From Euptelea pleiosperma (Eukaryota > Streptophyta > Magnoliopsida > Ranunculales > Eupteleaceae): a stretch of 64,000 nt of DNA. Numbering within the stretch: the first letter of the stretch is position 1; each line of letters opens with the position of its first letter. A program made the position numbers and the translations under genes. Of the stretch, positions 46,601-54,299 are shown one piece after another. The stretch spans positions 6,021,929 to 6,085,928 of the forward strand of contig CM068541.1 in NCBI GenBank assembly GCA_035048495.1, read 5' to 3'. The notes beneath the pieces were generated by a model, which had not been told where the DNA came from, searched no databases, and saw only the letters and a list, made by a program, of their open reading frames with translations.

Positions 46601-49600
46601 CCCGACTTTTCATCATCCGACTGAATTTTTTTTCCTTTTCACATGTCTATTGTAACATTTTCTAAAAAATGAAACAAAATAAAACTAGGCTTGTTTATAA
46701 GTAAGCAATAAGTATCACCAATTAAGTGAAAAGCCTAAACAACAACCAATGAAGACAATATAGAAATAAGGATAAAATTCAAACATAAAAGTGAAATTTC
46801 AATGAGATCAAACAGCAGTTAAGATCAAGCATACCTTCTTCCTTTTAAACCAAGCATTTTCTGCATTCCCATTGATAGAAAAGTAACAACTCTTCCCACA
46901 GGATACAATATCAAGGAAAGCCATGCAACGGGCCTGACCTAAAAGCATTGCATGCAATACTTGTTAAATAAATTTCAAATCATAACAGCCTCACTCATCG
47001 GAATTAGTGTGATACAGCATATAGCTACATAAAGCAGTAAAGCACAAACTTACAAAGTAAGGAAGAACACATCTAATTAACAGTAGATGTATCAACTTCA
47101 TTTCAATTCCAAGAAAAGGAAGCAGCGTTTAATCTTACCACAAACCTAGCAACCTCTGTGGCATTATGAACAGCTATACTTTTTGGAGTAATTTCTGTGA
47201 GGAGTAAAATAGCAACCTGAAATCATTCAATTAAATCTGGTTCCATTAACTCTATCAATGAAGCATACCCAAAAAAAAAACTCCTAATGAAGCAAAATAA
47301 AGTGCATATATATGGTCCCATACTACGAAATCCCCAAGCCTTATCACACTGAGATCCAGATATACTTAAAATAGGCAGACTTCAAGTCCATAGACTCAAA
47401 AAAAAAAAAAAAAAAGGTTCCAAAACATCATAATTGCTTGTAAGTTTAGAATTGTTTGACATGATAACTTGAAAGTTGCAATTGAAGCAAATAAATAAAG
47501 AATGAGGGAAAAGAAACGAATGTAAGTGGTATGGATTTATAAAGAGAGGAGAAAAGTCCACTATATAATAATAAAAAGAATAAAGGGGATATCTATCCAT
47601 AAGATCCAGTTCTATTTTCTCTTTGACAATGCAGAAACTTGAGATTTGTTCCTGTTTATATTATTAGAATATAGAATATATTTTTTTCTTTTGATAAGTA
47701 TTATAGAAAGATATTCTGTTAGAAGAAAAGAATAAAAAACAACAATGATGTTCAACAACTGGGGCATAAGTCCATTCAAGAAGGATTATAACAATATTAT
47801 ATGTGACTAACAGGAATGATTCCTGATCAAACATTTTTGGATTCATTTGTTGCTAAAATAGTAAAGTACAAAGCTTGGAAAAGTGCAAAACATCAAATAA
47901 GCCCAAGCAATAGGGCAAGCCTTGGCATGACTAGCAGCCACTTTCACAAGCTGCATAATAGGAGCCATGCTCTTATAGTTATCAACGTTAATCAAGAGGA
48001 TAAAACCTGGATTATTTGTATTTCGATAAGAAATCCAATGTTCCTTTTGGGTATTTCGTCTGATCGGTGATGACTAACCATTAATTTACCCTTTGGGCTT
48101 TGACACGGCAAGTGATGCCTTGCCTTTTGAGAGAGAGAAAGAGAGAGAGAGAGTTATTATTAAAGGTATTGGAGATGGTGTACAGTATTCAGCCATGTCG
48201 GGAATCATTTGCAAGTACTGAGTAGAAAACAGCATAATATGTTCATACGCATGTGACAATCTCAACAAGCTTAAATTCAATTTTTTTCAGATTATGGATG
48301 GGTAAAGAGGACGTTCATAAGTATCATCTAGTGGACTGAGCAATGGCATGTGAGCCCAGGAGGGAAGAGGCCTGGGTTTCAGACTTCACAAGGACATGAA
48401 CAAGGCCCTTTTGGGGCAAATGGTCATGTAAATATGGTCAAGGGGGCAATATTAAGTGGGGAGGGTTATTTAAAGTAAGCTCGGAAGTATGAGCATCAGG
48501 TTGGGCAATAACCCTGTCAATTCTTCATATGTCGTGGAACGGCATTTCTCAACTTCATTCAGATTTTATGAAAGGAATTCGGTTCAAGGCTGGTAAAGGA
48601 GATACAGTAAGGTTTTATGAGGATATAATGTGGACATAACTCGACTTTGATCTACCTTTATGATTATTTATGCCATGTCAGATCTTCACGGTGCTCTAGT
48701 GCATGATTATTGGGAAGGCAATAGTTCGTAGAATTTGGGATTAAGAAAAATATCAATGATTGGGAACTGGAAGCCTTGGACGATCTTCTAAGTCGTCTTG
48801 AGAGATTGCATGTTTTAGATTACAAGGTGGATGTGAAGGAGCATAAGTGGTATTCTTACGGTAGCATCTCTGTTCATTTTTATACAGCACTTGTTGCTGA
48901 GACACATTCCACCTTCCCTAACCGTATTGTGTGAGGTTCTCCTGTCTCATCTTACCTGGCCTTTCTTGTGGACAGCGGCAAACATTAAAATTCTTACGGT
49001 GGACCATCTGATTAGTAGGAAAAAGATTGTGCCAAACATGTGCCATGTGTAAGCGAGTGAAGAGACAGTCAACTACTTGCTTATCCAATGTTGTTTGCTA
49101 GGAAGATTTGGTGGGTGTTTTTTCAGCTTTTGGTATTAATTGGGTTGTCCCACAAAATATGAAAACCTATTGCAGGGGTGTTATTCGAACGCTTTTAACC
49201 CCCACAGCCACATTCTTTTTTAGGCTTCTTCCTTTCGCTATTTGTTGGATTACATGTAAGGAGAGGAATAGCCGCAAATTCAAGGACAAGGTGGAGATGT
49301 TTGATTTTCTTTATTTTTTTTATTTTTTATTTTTATCAGTAAAATGTACTAATCTTCAGTGCTCATTGATTTCAAAGGCTTACAGTTTGAGGACAAGATT
49401 GTGTGTGTGTGTGCGCGCATGAGAGAGAGAGAGAGAGCCATTCTTGTAACTTTAACTTTTCAATTTCATATTTTGAGTTTTCAATTGATCAAAAATAAGA
49501 AACTGAAACATACAGTCATAACTCCGGTTGCTGCACTAACACCAGCTTCACCAAAAATAGCTGTTGCCGCATCCGTGACTAGTGCAGTTGCTGCAATATT

Positions 49601-52600
49601 GACCACACTGAGTAGATAACATAAAAACTACTATAAGATAGAATATTCAAAGTTGAGCTGAATGAATGAAAGCAATTCCACCAGTAAAAAAGTGAAAATG
49701 CAAAATATTTACAGAGCAATACGTTGTGCCAATAAGAATAGTTGTAAGGAACCGAGTCACATCACTACGAAGCATTTTGAAGACGCCATTCTCAGGCTCC
49801 TTTTCAGCCAACTCACGCACCTGATAAGAAACAACAGACTAGAATCTTAAACAACCACTGTAACCATTACCAATCAAAAATAATAACAATAATAAAATAT
49901 AAAAATAAAAACTCCCATAGGCAAGATCATATGTTAGGGAGTGGAAAAAAAAAGAATTACCATGACCTCCACTAAATGCATATATAAGCACCCAAAAATG
50001 ATTCTCGAACATATGAAAACTCCAAGCAGAAAATTTGGAGAATTAATTAATAATGTCCTTCCAAAGTCATTTATCACTTCTAAAGTCTATATTGCAAAAA
50101 AGAACAAAAACAAGCATTTTAAGACCAACAACCTTATTTGACATTCATCATCATCATATGCATTATCATGATTCATAAACAACTTGGGGTAGGCAACATG
50201 AATATCCATTCAATTCTATTTGAAGCCCTATCTCACGTTAAATCATGTGTCTTCAAGTCTTTTCCACACTGCCTCAATTTACATCATTTTCAGTCTTCTA
50301 CTCACCCTCTTAAAGATTCCAACCTGTATGTTTCTTCTCACTAGAGCTGTCATTAGTCTTTGCTTTACATGAACAAACCACTAAAATCGGCTCTCCTATA
50401 TTTAATCAACTATTGGCTCCTATATTCTCTAGCATGCATTTATTTTTAATTTTGTCTTTCCTAGTTCCTCAATCCAAAGCCATCTCAGCTATGCTCTTTA
50501 TGTACATGTTGTTTATAAAGCATAGCGGTCTTATTGTTGTCTTACAAATTTTCCCTTTAGTTTTATTGGTATATTTCAATTACATAACACTCCAAAAGCA
50601 AGATTGACATGGAAAAGGCTTATGACCATGTTAACTAGCAATTTTTGGACTATATGCTCAAAAGCATTAGATATGAGATGAAATGGAGAAAATGGATTCA
50701 CCTTTGAATTCTCTCAGCTTCGTTATCGGTGCAAGTTAATGGCTCTCCAACCGGTTTTTTTCACAATTCAAGAATTATTAGACAAGAGGGCTTTGTCTCC
50801 CTATTCATTATAGTAGTACAAGCACCTAGCAAGCTCATTCGAAAGGCCAAGGAAGGCGGCAAGATTGTTTTCTCTACGGGCACAAGGGAGCCGGTAATTT
50901 TTCATCTTCAATTTGCAAACAGTTCACGGTCAATGATTTTTTGTAAGCCTGGTCATGAGCAATTGTGCTATTTAGAGATGCAGTTTTAAGGAAACAAATA
51001 AATCTTAGTAAAAGTGAGGCCAATAGAGTAGGTGATGTTAAAATTGTTGAGCTTGCCAATGTGTTGGGTTTCAAAGTAGGTAAGTTGCCCTCGTCGTATC
51101 TCAGCCCTCTTATAGATGCAAATTATCAATCTACAGCTGTGTGGGACCCAATGGTGGATCATTTCGAAAGGTGATTGCCGGCTTGGAAGAAAGGTTATTT
51201 CTCTAAAGGTGGCAAGGTTACTCTCATTTTTTTTGAAACCATGGGTATCCGGGCCTCTTAGAGCACCCGACTAGTCCCCTGGGGCACAATAATCACCCCT
51301 TCGGGCCCTTCCACACGTGCCGGAGTGTACTGGGAGAGTTAATGTGGCCTGAGGCACTTATTACCCTACTCTTTCCAGGGGGTGGCCCCAAGGAGAGTTG
51401 AACTCAGAACCTCCTACTTTTTAAGTGGAGTCCTGGCCACCTGCACTCAACCCTTGGGGTTAACCGGTTAAGGTTACCCTCATTAAAAGCACTTTATTGA
51501 GCTTACCAAAGTATTTCTTTATCTTTATTCTCTATTCTGACTTATGATCTTTCCTTTTCTTTAGCTTCCCTAGGAGGTCTCCTCAACCTCCTTTGTCCTT
51601 GTTCTTTTTGTTTTGCTCTAGAATAAAGCTGTACTTAACCGAAAAAAAAGGTTTCCTTCAAGATGATAAAGAAGATGAAGAAAATTATCAATTAGTTGCT
51701 TGGAATAAGGAGGAAGGAAGACTTGGTTTTAGACCTTTGAGGTTGATGAACAAGAAACTTTTGGGAAAATGGTTGTAGAATTATGGGAGGAACGATCTAG
51801 CAGCTGGAGCCTGGAGGAGAATCATTGAGAGTAAATAGGGCAGCCACAGTTGGGGATGGGACAGCTATGTGGTTACTTCTTCTTATGGTGTTTGTACATG
51901 AAGATAAATAACAAATTTATAAGACAATTTCTACAAAGGTATCTGCATGATGTTGGGAGTGGGAGATGGGCATAGATTTTGGGAAGACTTGTGTAGTGAT
52001 TTGACTCTTCTAAGAAGGAATTACGGTATTCAAGATGATCTTTCTCAAACGTTTCTTCTGCAAGATCAAAATTCACATACACAAAGTAACAAACACTAGC
52101 CCCTTCCACTATGTTTCCTTTCAGTGGACAATTCCAAAATCTACCAGGTCCCAAGCACAGTACTCACTGTAGGAGAATTGGTCCCAAAGGAGCTCTTCTT
52201 GAGACCAAGTGCAACCACTCAGCCAAAAAAAGAGATACTTCTAAATCTTGGGAGTCCTCCAACCTAAGTCTACTCCAGCCATACACTGTTGAAACTCACC
52301 AGCAATTTCCTCTAATACATGGACCACGAAAAAGCCGTCCATCCAGAAAAGTATTTGGAGACCAGAAACAAGGTGGACCTCACAGAAACCTTGACATCAG
52401 TGGAAACCTTACCCTCCTCCACGAGAAACAGCTGTTAGTTACCAAAGGATTTTCTGAAACTTCCTAAACCAATGATTCATCTCTACCTAGCCCTTTCCCT
52501 CCACTTATTTCCTATTTTCTTCTCTTGCTCTTATTAGGAGTGGCAGTGCATGTGCAGAGACAATGGGAGTTTACATTCTGAGTTAACATCAAACAGGAAA

Positions 52601-53887
52601 AATAGTGGAAACAATCAAAGCCCAGGACACAATTACGAACCTGATATGAGTAGTACTTCTTGAAGAGGATGAGATTGCATTAAAATGTATTCTCGTGATG
52701 TGGTTATATAATCCATTAGAAATTTTTGTAAAACATCTGAAGGTTTGCATCAAATATCTTAAGGGCTGAAGAAAGGTAAGTCAATACTCAATAGGGATCT
52801 TGACTAAAACCCCTACCTACCATAGTCTTACTTGAGGTTTTATGTCATGGTTCAAAGTGACTGGTTTCGTTTCAGGGGAAACCAAGTGACATTTTATGAA
52901 TAAAAAATTTGGTTTTATCGGGTCGAAAGTAGTTTCGTCCACTAGCAAAACCGAAACATTTCAGGCGGAAACTGAAACTTGAAACCATGTTTTATGTATT
53001 CATGTTGAACCTCTTGTCTTTTGGAGGTTAAAATGTTTCCACTTTCCAGGCGTTAGTATCCTTTCTGAAATTAATTGAAAATTCTGCTCCTGAAATTCAT
53101 CTTATTATTGATGGTGGCTAATTAGAATGTAGAGTAACCAAAACAATGGAGAGAGAACTGACTCAACTGAGTGTCGAATGGGACATGAACTCTAAAGCTT
53201 ATATCCTTAATTCCTTACTATATTTATTCAAATTTCGGTGTTTCACGGCTTCTCTTATCTTCATTGCTTCTTGCTTTTGTTTTCCGTGCCAACATGTTTG
53301 TGTGCTTGTGTATGCTTGCATGTCCTTTTTCAGCAAAACATGCGTACCTTCCAAGGCCATAGCAGTGTTATTGAAGTCTCCGCCATGGAAAAAAATGCAG
53401 AGAGACTCAACAGCGCAGCTAAAACCAACCCTTGCTCTTTAAGAACACGTAGAACCTGCAACAACTTCGGCCAAACACTTCTAAGTCGCTCACTCTGCCC
53501 GAAAACCTTGTAACCGGCATTGAGGACCCCTTCGGTTGCGAAAACTCCTCGGCACCCGATAACAAAGATCCCACAAGCCATCGCCGCCAACACAAATCCA
53601 CGATTAACCAAAACCGCTAAAAAATCGAAATTTCGTTTCGCAACTTCGTTTTCTCTACTCACATACTTCGAACTAACTCTACGATCAAACACCTCGTGTT
53701 CCTGGAATCTCGAGTTACTGAAATTTCTGATAAGCTTAGAATCGACGCGATTCGTCGTAATTCGAATTCTCGGGGAAATTTTTGCAGAGATTCTCAGTTG
53801 GCGATTACAGGGAACAAAAAATGAAGATTTTCCACTGTAAATGAATCTTAATCGACCGAGAACTGAAGCTTCAACTGCTAAATCCAT
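21889..53887 (-). CDS. CBSDUFCH: Plastid CNNM/CorC-type protein with DUF21, CBS and CorC_HlyC domains, complete, 14 exons over 32 kb
   Basis: Exons 5' to 3': 53887-53348, 49820-49723, 49607-49514, 47216-47139, 46938-46835, 43511-43430, 37393-37254, 37173-37095, 36986-36923, 36576-36485, 28998-28933, 27828-27712, 25161-24982, 22179-21889. All join in frame to 674 aa; the two Arabidopsis homologues (At1g55930, At3g13070) are about 655-660. Order: transit peptide (about 1-75); hydrophobic helix 89-115; DUF21/CNNM membrane domain about 153-345 (FFSMAETSIT, LLLTEITPKSIAVHNA); CBS pair about 347-475 ([45 protein letters not shown]); CorC_HlyC about 485-590; acidic tail with repeated ESDRSDxDxIPFQ. 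CNNM/CorC proteins export Mg2+; I recall the Arabidopsis plastid homologues being described as Mg2+ transporters (MGR8/9). ATG at 53887 was preferred because upstream in-frame codons lack ATG. Introns are transposon-rich but no exon is damaged. Confidence 0.95.
22260..22600. mobile_element. Fold-back MITE family 2, copy 1
   Basis: Left arm CATAGAGATGAGTTGAAGGC then GACTTTTGGTGAGGAT; right arm is its inverse, ATCATCCTCACCAAAAATCA then CCCTTAACTCATCTCCATG. Outer sequence AAAATGACACATTATGACAC is shared with the copy at 29.6-29.9 kb. Lies in the last intron of the DUF21 gene. Confidence 0.7.
22598..22632 (+). repeat. (TG)n microsatellite
   Basis: About 17 TG units directly at the end of the fold-back element and at the start of the tandem array. 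Confidence 0.95.
22633..23001 (+). repeat. Four-copy tandem array built from an RTE LINE 3' end
   Basis: Four units of about 93-97 bp start near 22633, 22729, 22822 and 22919. Each reads ATAAAATAAGAGA..GTCAAT, then TTGAGATGRTTTRGACATGT, and ends CACCAGTGAGAAT followed by a short TG run. Translation gives QLRWFGHVQRRPTMAPVR, the conserved phrase of the RTE ORF2 C-terminus. Confidence 0.9.
23005..24500 (-). mobile_element. RTE LINE fragment, interrupted by a copia remnant
   Basis: At 23005-23200 the minus strand reads GPKRVRGRPKQTWNEVLRGD, and at about 24290-24500 it reads like the RTE ORF2 region around YRTAIRPAMLYGAEC (here TGGTCTTATTGTCATCTTAT on plus). Both are the C-terminal region of RTE ORF2 in the same orientation, separated by the copia remnant at 23205-24215. 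Confidence 0.65.
23205..24215 (+). mobile_element. Ty1-copia deletion derivative (RT/RNase H remnant between LTR ends)
   Basis: Reads the copia RT and RNase H region with stops and shifts: DFGLLHYFLSIEVAHSKASI, YRRLVEKLIYLTVTRPNITF, and the TKHIMVNCHII motif. Short direct repeats flank it, both with TTAGATGTA, GGTATTTTTG, TCTTTTCCAT and AACAATGGAGGTC (about 23205-23310 and 24110-24215). These are probably LTR portions. Confidence 0.65.
27225..27535. mobile_element. Fold-back MITE family 1, copy 3
   Basis: Arms TGGTGAACCTACACGCC AAAAATTAACATGATT and inverse AGCTGAATTTTAGTGTGCAA GTCCATCAAGG. Sits in intron 12 of the DUF21 gene, about 180 bp from exon 12. Confidence 0.6.
29595..29990. mobile_element. 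Fold-back MITE family 2, copy 2, with a duplicated end
   Basis: Arms TTAAGGGCTGATTTTTGGTC and inverse ACCAAAAATCAGCCCTTAAC, with TCATCTCCATGTGGGACCCA at the right. After it, the block GACCGTGYGTCATTTTAKGA followed by GTCAC, AAGCATGAG and ATTATATC occurs twice in tandem (about 29856-29975), then a TA run. Confidence 0.65.
30530..31250 (+). mobile_element. RTE LINE, reverse transcriptase part (outermost layer of a nest)
   Basis: Degenerate RTE ORF2: RSTIEATFVLRQFVEKF, LIIIDLEKAYDGVPQ, LFSDDIVLIDETREGVNTKL (catalytic region, usually FADD), and IHKNKEIGEDVTRRTSVGYL. It breaks at about 31250 at the phrase GVLCNRHIPIKL and resumes at 34935. Intron 10 of the DUF21 gene, antisense to it. Confidence 0.85.
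31251..31643 (+). mobile_element. L1 LINE, reverse transcriptase part (middle layer of the nest)
   Basis: Reads NGPPTGFFRSSRGLRQGDLL, SPFLFIIVVEALSKL and LQFANDTMVFCN (RT motif normally FADDT, here FANDT), typical of plant L1 ORF2. It is cut off at 31643 by a copia LTR and resumes after 34158. Confidence 0.85.
31644..34158 (+). mobile_element. Ty1-copia retrotransposon, 5' half: LTR, gag, protease (innermost layer)
   Basis: 5' LTR 31644-31940 (297 bp, TGTTGGAG ... TTTACAACA) has a TATATATATA promoter. The primer-binding site TGGTATCAGAGC at 31941-31952 matches initiator tRNA-Met. Gag starts at 32683 (LDGTNFLEWKTSALMYIG) with a stop at 33184 and continues to 33430 in the next frame. A CCHC-type knuckle (CDHYGCMGHIQATCWKLHG) follows, then protease WIIDSGASDHISGM (33810-33850). 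Sequence ends at GGLYILDS near 34130. Integrase, RT and the 3' LTR are missing here. Confidence 0.9.
34165..34934 (+). mobile_element. L1 LINE, 3' part of the nested element
   Basis: Resumes L1 ORF2 downstream of RT: MFKRNLNNWELDSLCRFLAR, KWDSKGKFSVGSFAL, then LTVDHLINKGWIMA, VDHLLLNCTF and a final GKKEIIEFLN-like phrase. About 300 residues between the two L1 parts are missing. Confidence 0.8.
34935..35437 (+). mobile_element. RTE LINE, 3' part with (ATG)n tail
   Basis: Resumes RTE ORF2: PNKLKGKFHKTIIRPATIYG, then MTLLRWMSGKTG, and EIRLRWFSYVQHRPMTAPVR. It ends in the standard 3' sequence CCCCAAATACTTGGGATAAG followed by about nine ATG/GAT units (35408-35437). Confidence 0.85.
36318..36395 (-). 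mobile_element. RTE LINE 3' tail fragment
   Basis: CATCATCATCATCATAAACC TCATCCCAACAATATGGGGG TCAGCTACACGAAACC is the inverse of the RTE 3' end. It ends about 90 bp before exon 10 of the DUF21 gene. Confidence 0.7.
37500..40685 (+). mobile_element. Ty1-copia retrotransposon, 3' half: integrase, RT, RNase H, 3' LTR
   Basis: Begins inside the integrase zinc-binding region (NCKTCVLAKQCWVSFP), followed by LVHSDVWGPNPTTSIFGFRY and DNGGEYMYSGLVSYLEEHGI with frameshifts. RT: LHQLDVKNAFLHGDLEEEVY (39030-39090) and YVDDIVVT (39510-39534). RNase H: VEAYTDDDWAGSITDRRSTS and SSAEAEYRSMAHGVCELL, then HIEVDRHFIKEKL. The 3' LTR starts near 40472 (TGTCATCAAGAACTTG) and ends near 40685. It contains a TATATATATA box and a (TTCTC)n run (about 40610-40655). 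Lies in intron 6 of the DUF21 gene, antisense to it. Confidence 0.9.
39293..39493 (-). mobile_element. tRNA-type SINE inside the copia RT gene
   Basis: A 201-bp insert separates TALIV from YVDDIVV of the copia RT. A perfect 17-bp direct repeat, TTACTGCTCTTATTGTG, flanks it (39276-39292 and 39494-39510). On the minus strand it begins CACCCAACATGGCAGCTCAA (A-box region) and has GGGGTCAAACCC (B box). It ends GGTAACTAC followed by a run of 14 A, the poly-A tail. This is an unambiguous retroposed SINE. Confidence 0.93.
40690..41700 (+). mobile_element. LTR-like or unclassified repeat sequence
   Basis: Non-coding sequence with a promoter-like ATTATATAAACTCTTTTAG at about 41045 and GAATCCAAGCTACTCGGTGT, repeated as GTGTGAATCCGAAAGG. 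It resembles a solo LTR, but neither boundaries nor target duplication could be set. Confidence 0.3.
41890..42215 (-). mobile_element. Ty1-copia gag (UBN2) fragment
   Basis: The minus strand reads SGYDDWSSENSLMMT, LEQSICTNVMFLDIAKQVWD and YQLFETMFSMKQGDKSLSEY, the copia gag core, with stops. Sense to the DUF21 gene, intron 6. Confidence 0.75.
44045..44345. mobile_element. Fold-back MITE family 1, copy 4 (best preserved)
   Basis: About 300 bp. The left arm starts CAATATGAGCCACGTGGCAC and runs through TGGATGGGTGTTCCATCCCT to AAAAATCAGCCTGATT. The right arm is its inverse, ending GTGTGCCACGTGTCTCATAT. Arms are about 95 bp. No clear target duplication. Confidence 0.75.
44500..45530. mobile_element. 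Fold-back MITE family 1, copy 5, split by a palindromic-array element
   Basis: Left part 44500-44633 (GATCTTAAACCTTCGGATC ... GTGGGTCCACC); right part 45444-45530 (GGTCCACCTATGGATGGGCC ... GTGTGCCACGTG). Removing the 810-bp insert and one GGTCCACC restores a continuous family 1 sequence. Confidence 0.75.
44634..45443. mobile_element. Palindromic-array TIR element, copy C (810 bp)
   Basis: Ends CATGGTTTAAAAAGGCT and AGCCTTTTTAAACATTG are inverted (15 of 17 match). A perfect 8-bp duplication GGTCCACC flanks it (44626-44633, 45444-45451). Both subterminal regions (44634-44740 and 45350-45425) are arrays of GAGGCTATAGCCTC, GAGGCTTAAGCCTC and GAGGCTTACGCCTC. The 600-bp centre is AT-rich and shows no ORF. 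Confidence 0.85.
45990..46330 (-). mobile_element. L1 LINE ORF2 fragment
   Basis: The minus strand reads IRFWEDEWCGIAKILTFPEF, the post-RT RFWEDxW motif of plant L1 ORF2. Sense to the DUF21 gene, intron 5. Confidence 0.55.
48290..49440 (+). mobile_element. L1 LINE 3' part
   Basis: Degenerate ORF2 downstream of RT: DWELEALDDLLSRLERLHVL, WYSYGSISVHFYTAL, VNYLLIQCCL, LLPFAICWITCKERNSRKF. Ends with T-rich 3'UTR and a (GA)n run at 49416-49437. Intron 3 of the DUF21 gene, antisense. Confidence 0.75.
50145..50600 (-). mobile_element. RTE LINE 3' part
   Basis: Starts with CATCATCATCATATG and a degraded version of the RTE tail (AACAACTTGGGGTAGGCAAC), and continues into the ORF2 C-terminal region (inverse of the phrase read at 34.95-35.1 kb, here AGCGGTCTTATTGTTGTCTT). 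Confidence 0.6.
50610..51900 (+). mobile_element. L1 LINE RT part, split by a SINE
   Basis: MEKAYDHVN, VQVNGSPTGFFHNSRIIRQ, LFIIVVQAPSKLIRKAKEGG, then YFSKGGKVTL (to 51228). The frame continues IKSTLLSLPKYF from 51485 and LGFRPLRLMNKKLLGKWL to about 51780. Intron 1 of the DUF21 gene. Confidence 0.8.
51229..51469 (-). mobile_element. tRNA-type SINE inside an L1 LINE
   Basis: A 241-bp insert is flanked by AAGGTTACTCTCATT (51214-51228) and AAGGTTACCCTCATT (51470-51484), a 15-bp target duplication with one change. On the minus strand it starts near CCCCAAGGGTTGAGTGCAGG (A-box-like) and has GGTTCTGAGTTCAACTC (B-box-like). It ends GGTTTC plus eight A. Different family from the SINE at 39.3 kb. Confidence 0.88.
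51900..52845 (+). other. Intron 1 sequence, degraded L1-like start, otherwise unassigned
   Basis: Up to about 52050 the plus strand still reads like L1 (WEWEMGIDFGKTC). From 52090 to 52470 an open frame of 118 codons (52111-52467) shows no recognised domain. Probably transposon debris. Confidence 0.35.
52846..52989. mobile_element. Palindromic-array TIR element, copy B (144 bp)
   Basis: Ends CATGGTTCAAAGTGAC and GAAACTTGAAACCATG, perfect 8-bp duplication TTTTATGT (52838-52845, 52990-52997). Interior carries a few GAAAC / GTTTC words like copy A but is much shorter. Confidence 0.85.
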
Positions 53888-54290
53888 GGCCTTGGAGTTC
53901 AATAAACAAAATACGAGAAGACCAGATATTTATAGGGGGGGGGTGGGAATGGAGATTAGGGTTTCTTTCGGAATTTGAATAAATGAAATCGAGTTGTAGA
54001 TATCATTATAGAACAGGAATTTGAAGAAACCCTAGAAAAATGCGAAGTGCAAGTTGCTGGTTCTGTGGGTGAGATGTATTCTTCGTCATCTTCTCAGACA
54101 ACAAGCAAGCGTTGATATTTTTGCTGGGCGTTTTTGCCCGAGGAGCGAAAAAGGTACTTCAAAAAATGTAAATAAAATGACATTGCTACCCCTAATGTTT
54201 TTACAAATGAAAATTATGTCCCGAAGACATACGGAGGATGTTTGGAATCTTTGGATTTTGAGAGTGGGTGCCCGTAGAGCAAAAAAATGG
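53888..54290. promoter_or_regulatory. Shared promoter region between the divergent DUF21 and PIG-A genes
   Basis: The DUF21 start codon (minus) and the presumed PIG-A first exon (plus) are only about 400 bp apart. A G-run (GGGGGGGGGTGGG, about 53936-53948) lies near the DUF21 side. I see no TATA box for either gene, which suits a bidirectional housekeeping promoter. Inferred from layout. Confidence 0.5.
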
Positions 54291-54299
54291 AGAGGCCTG

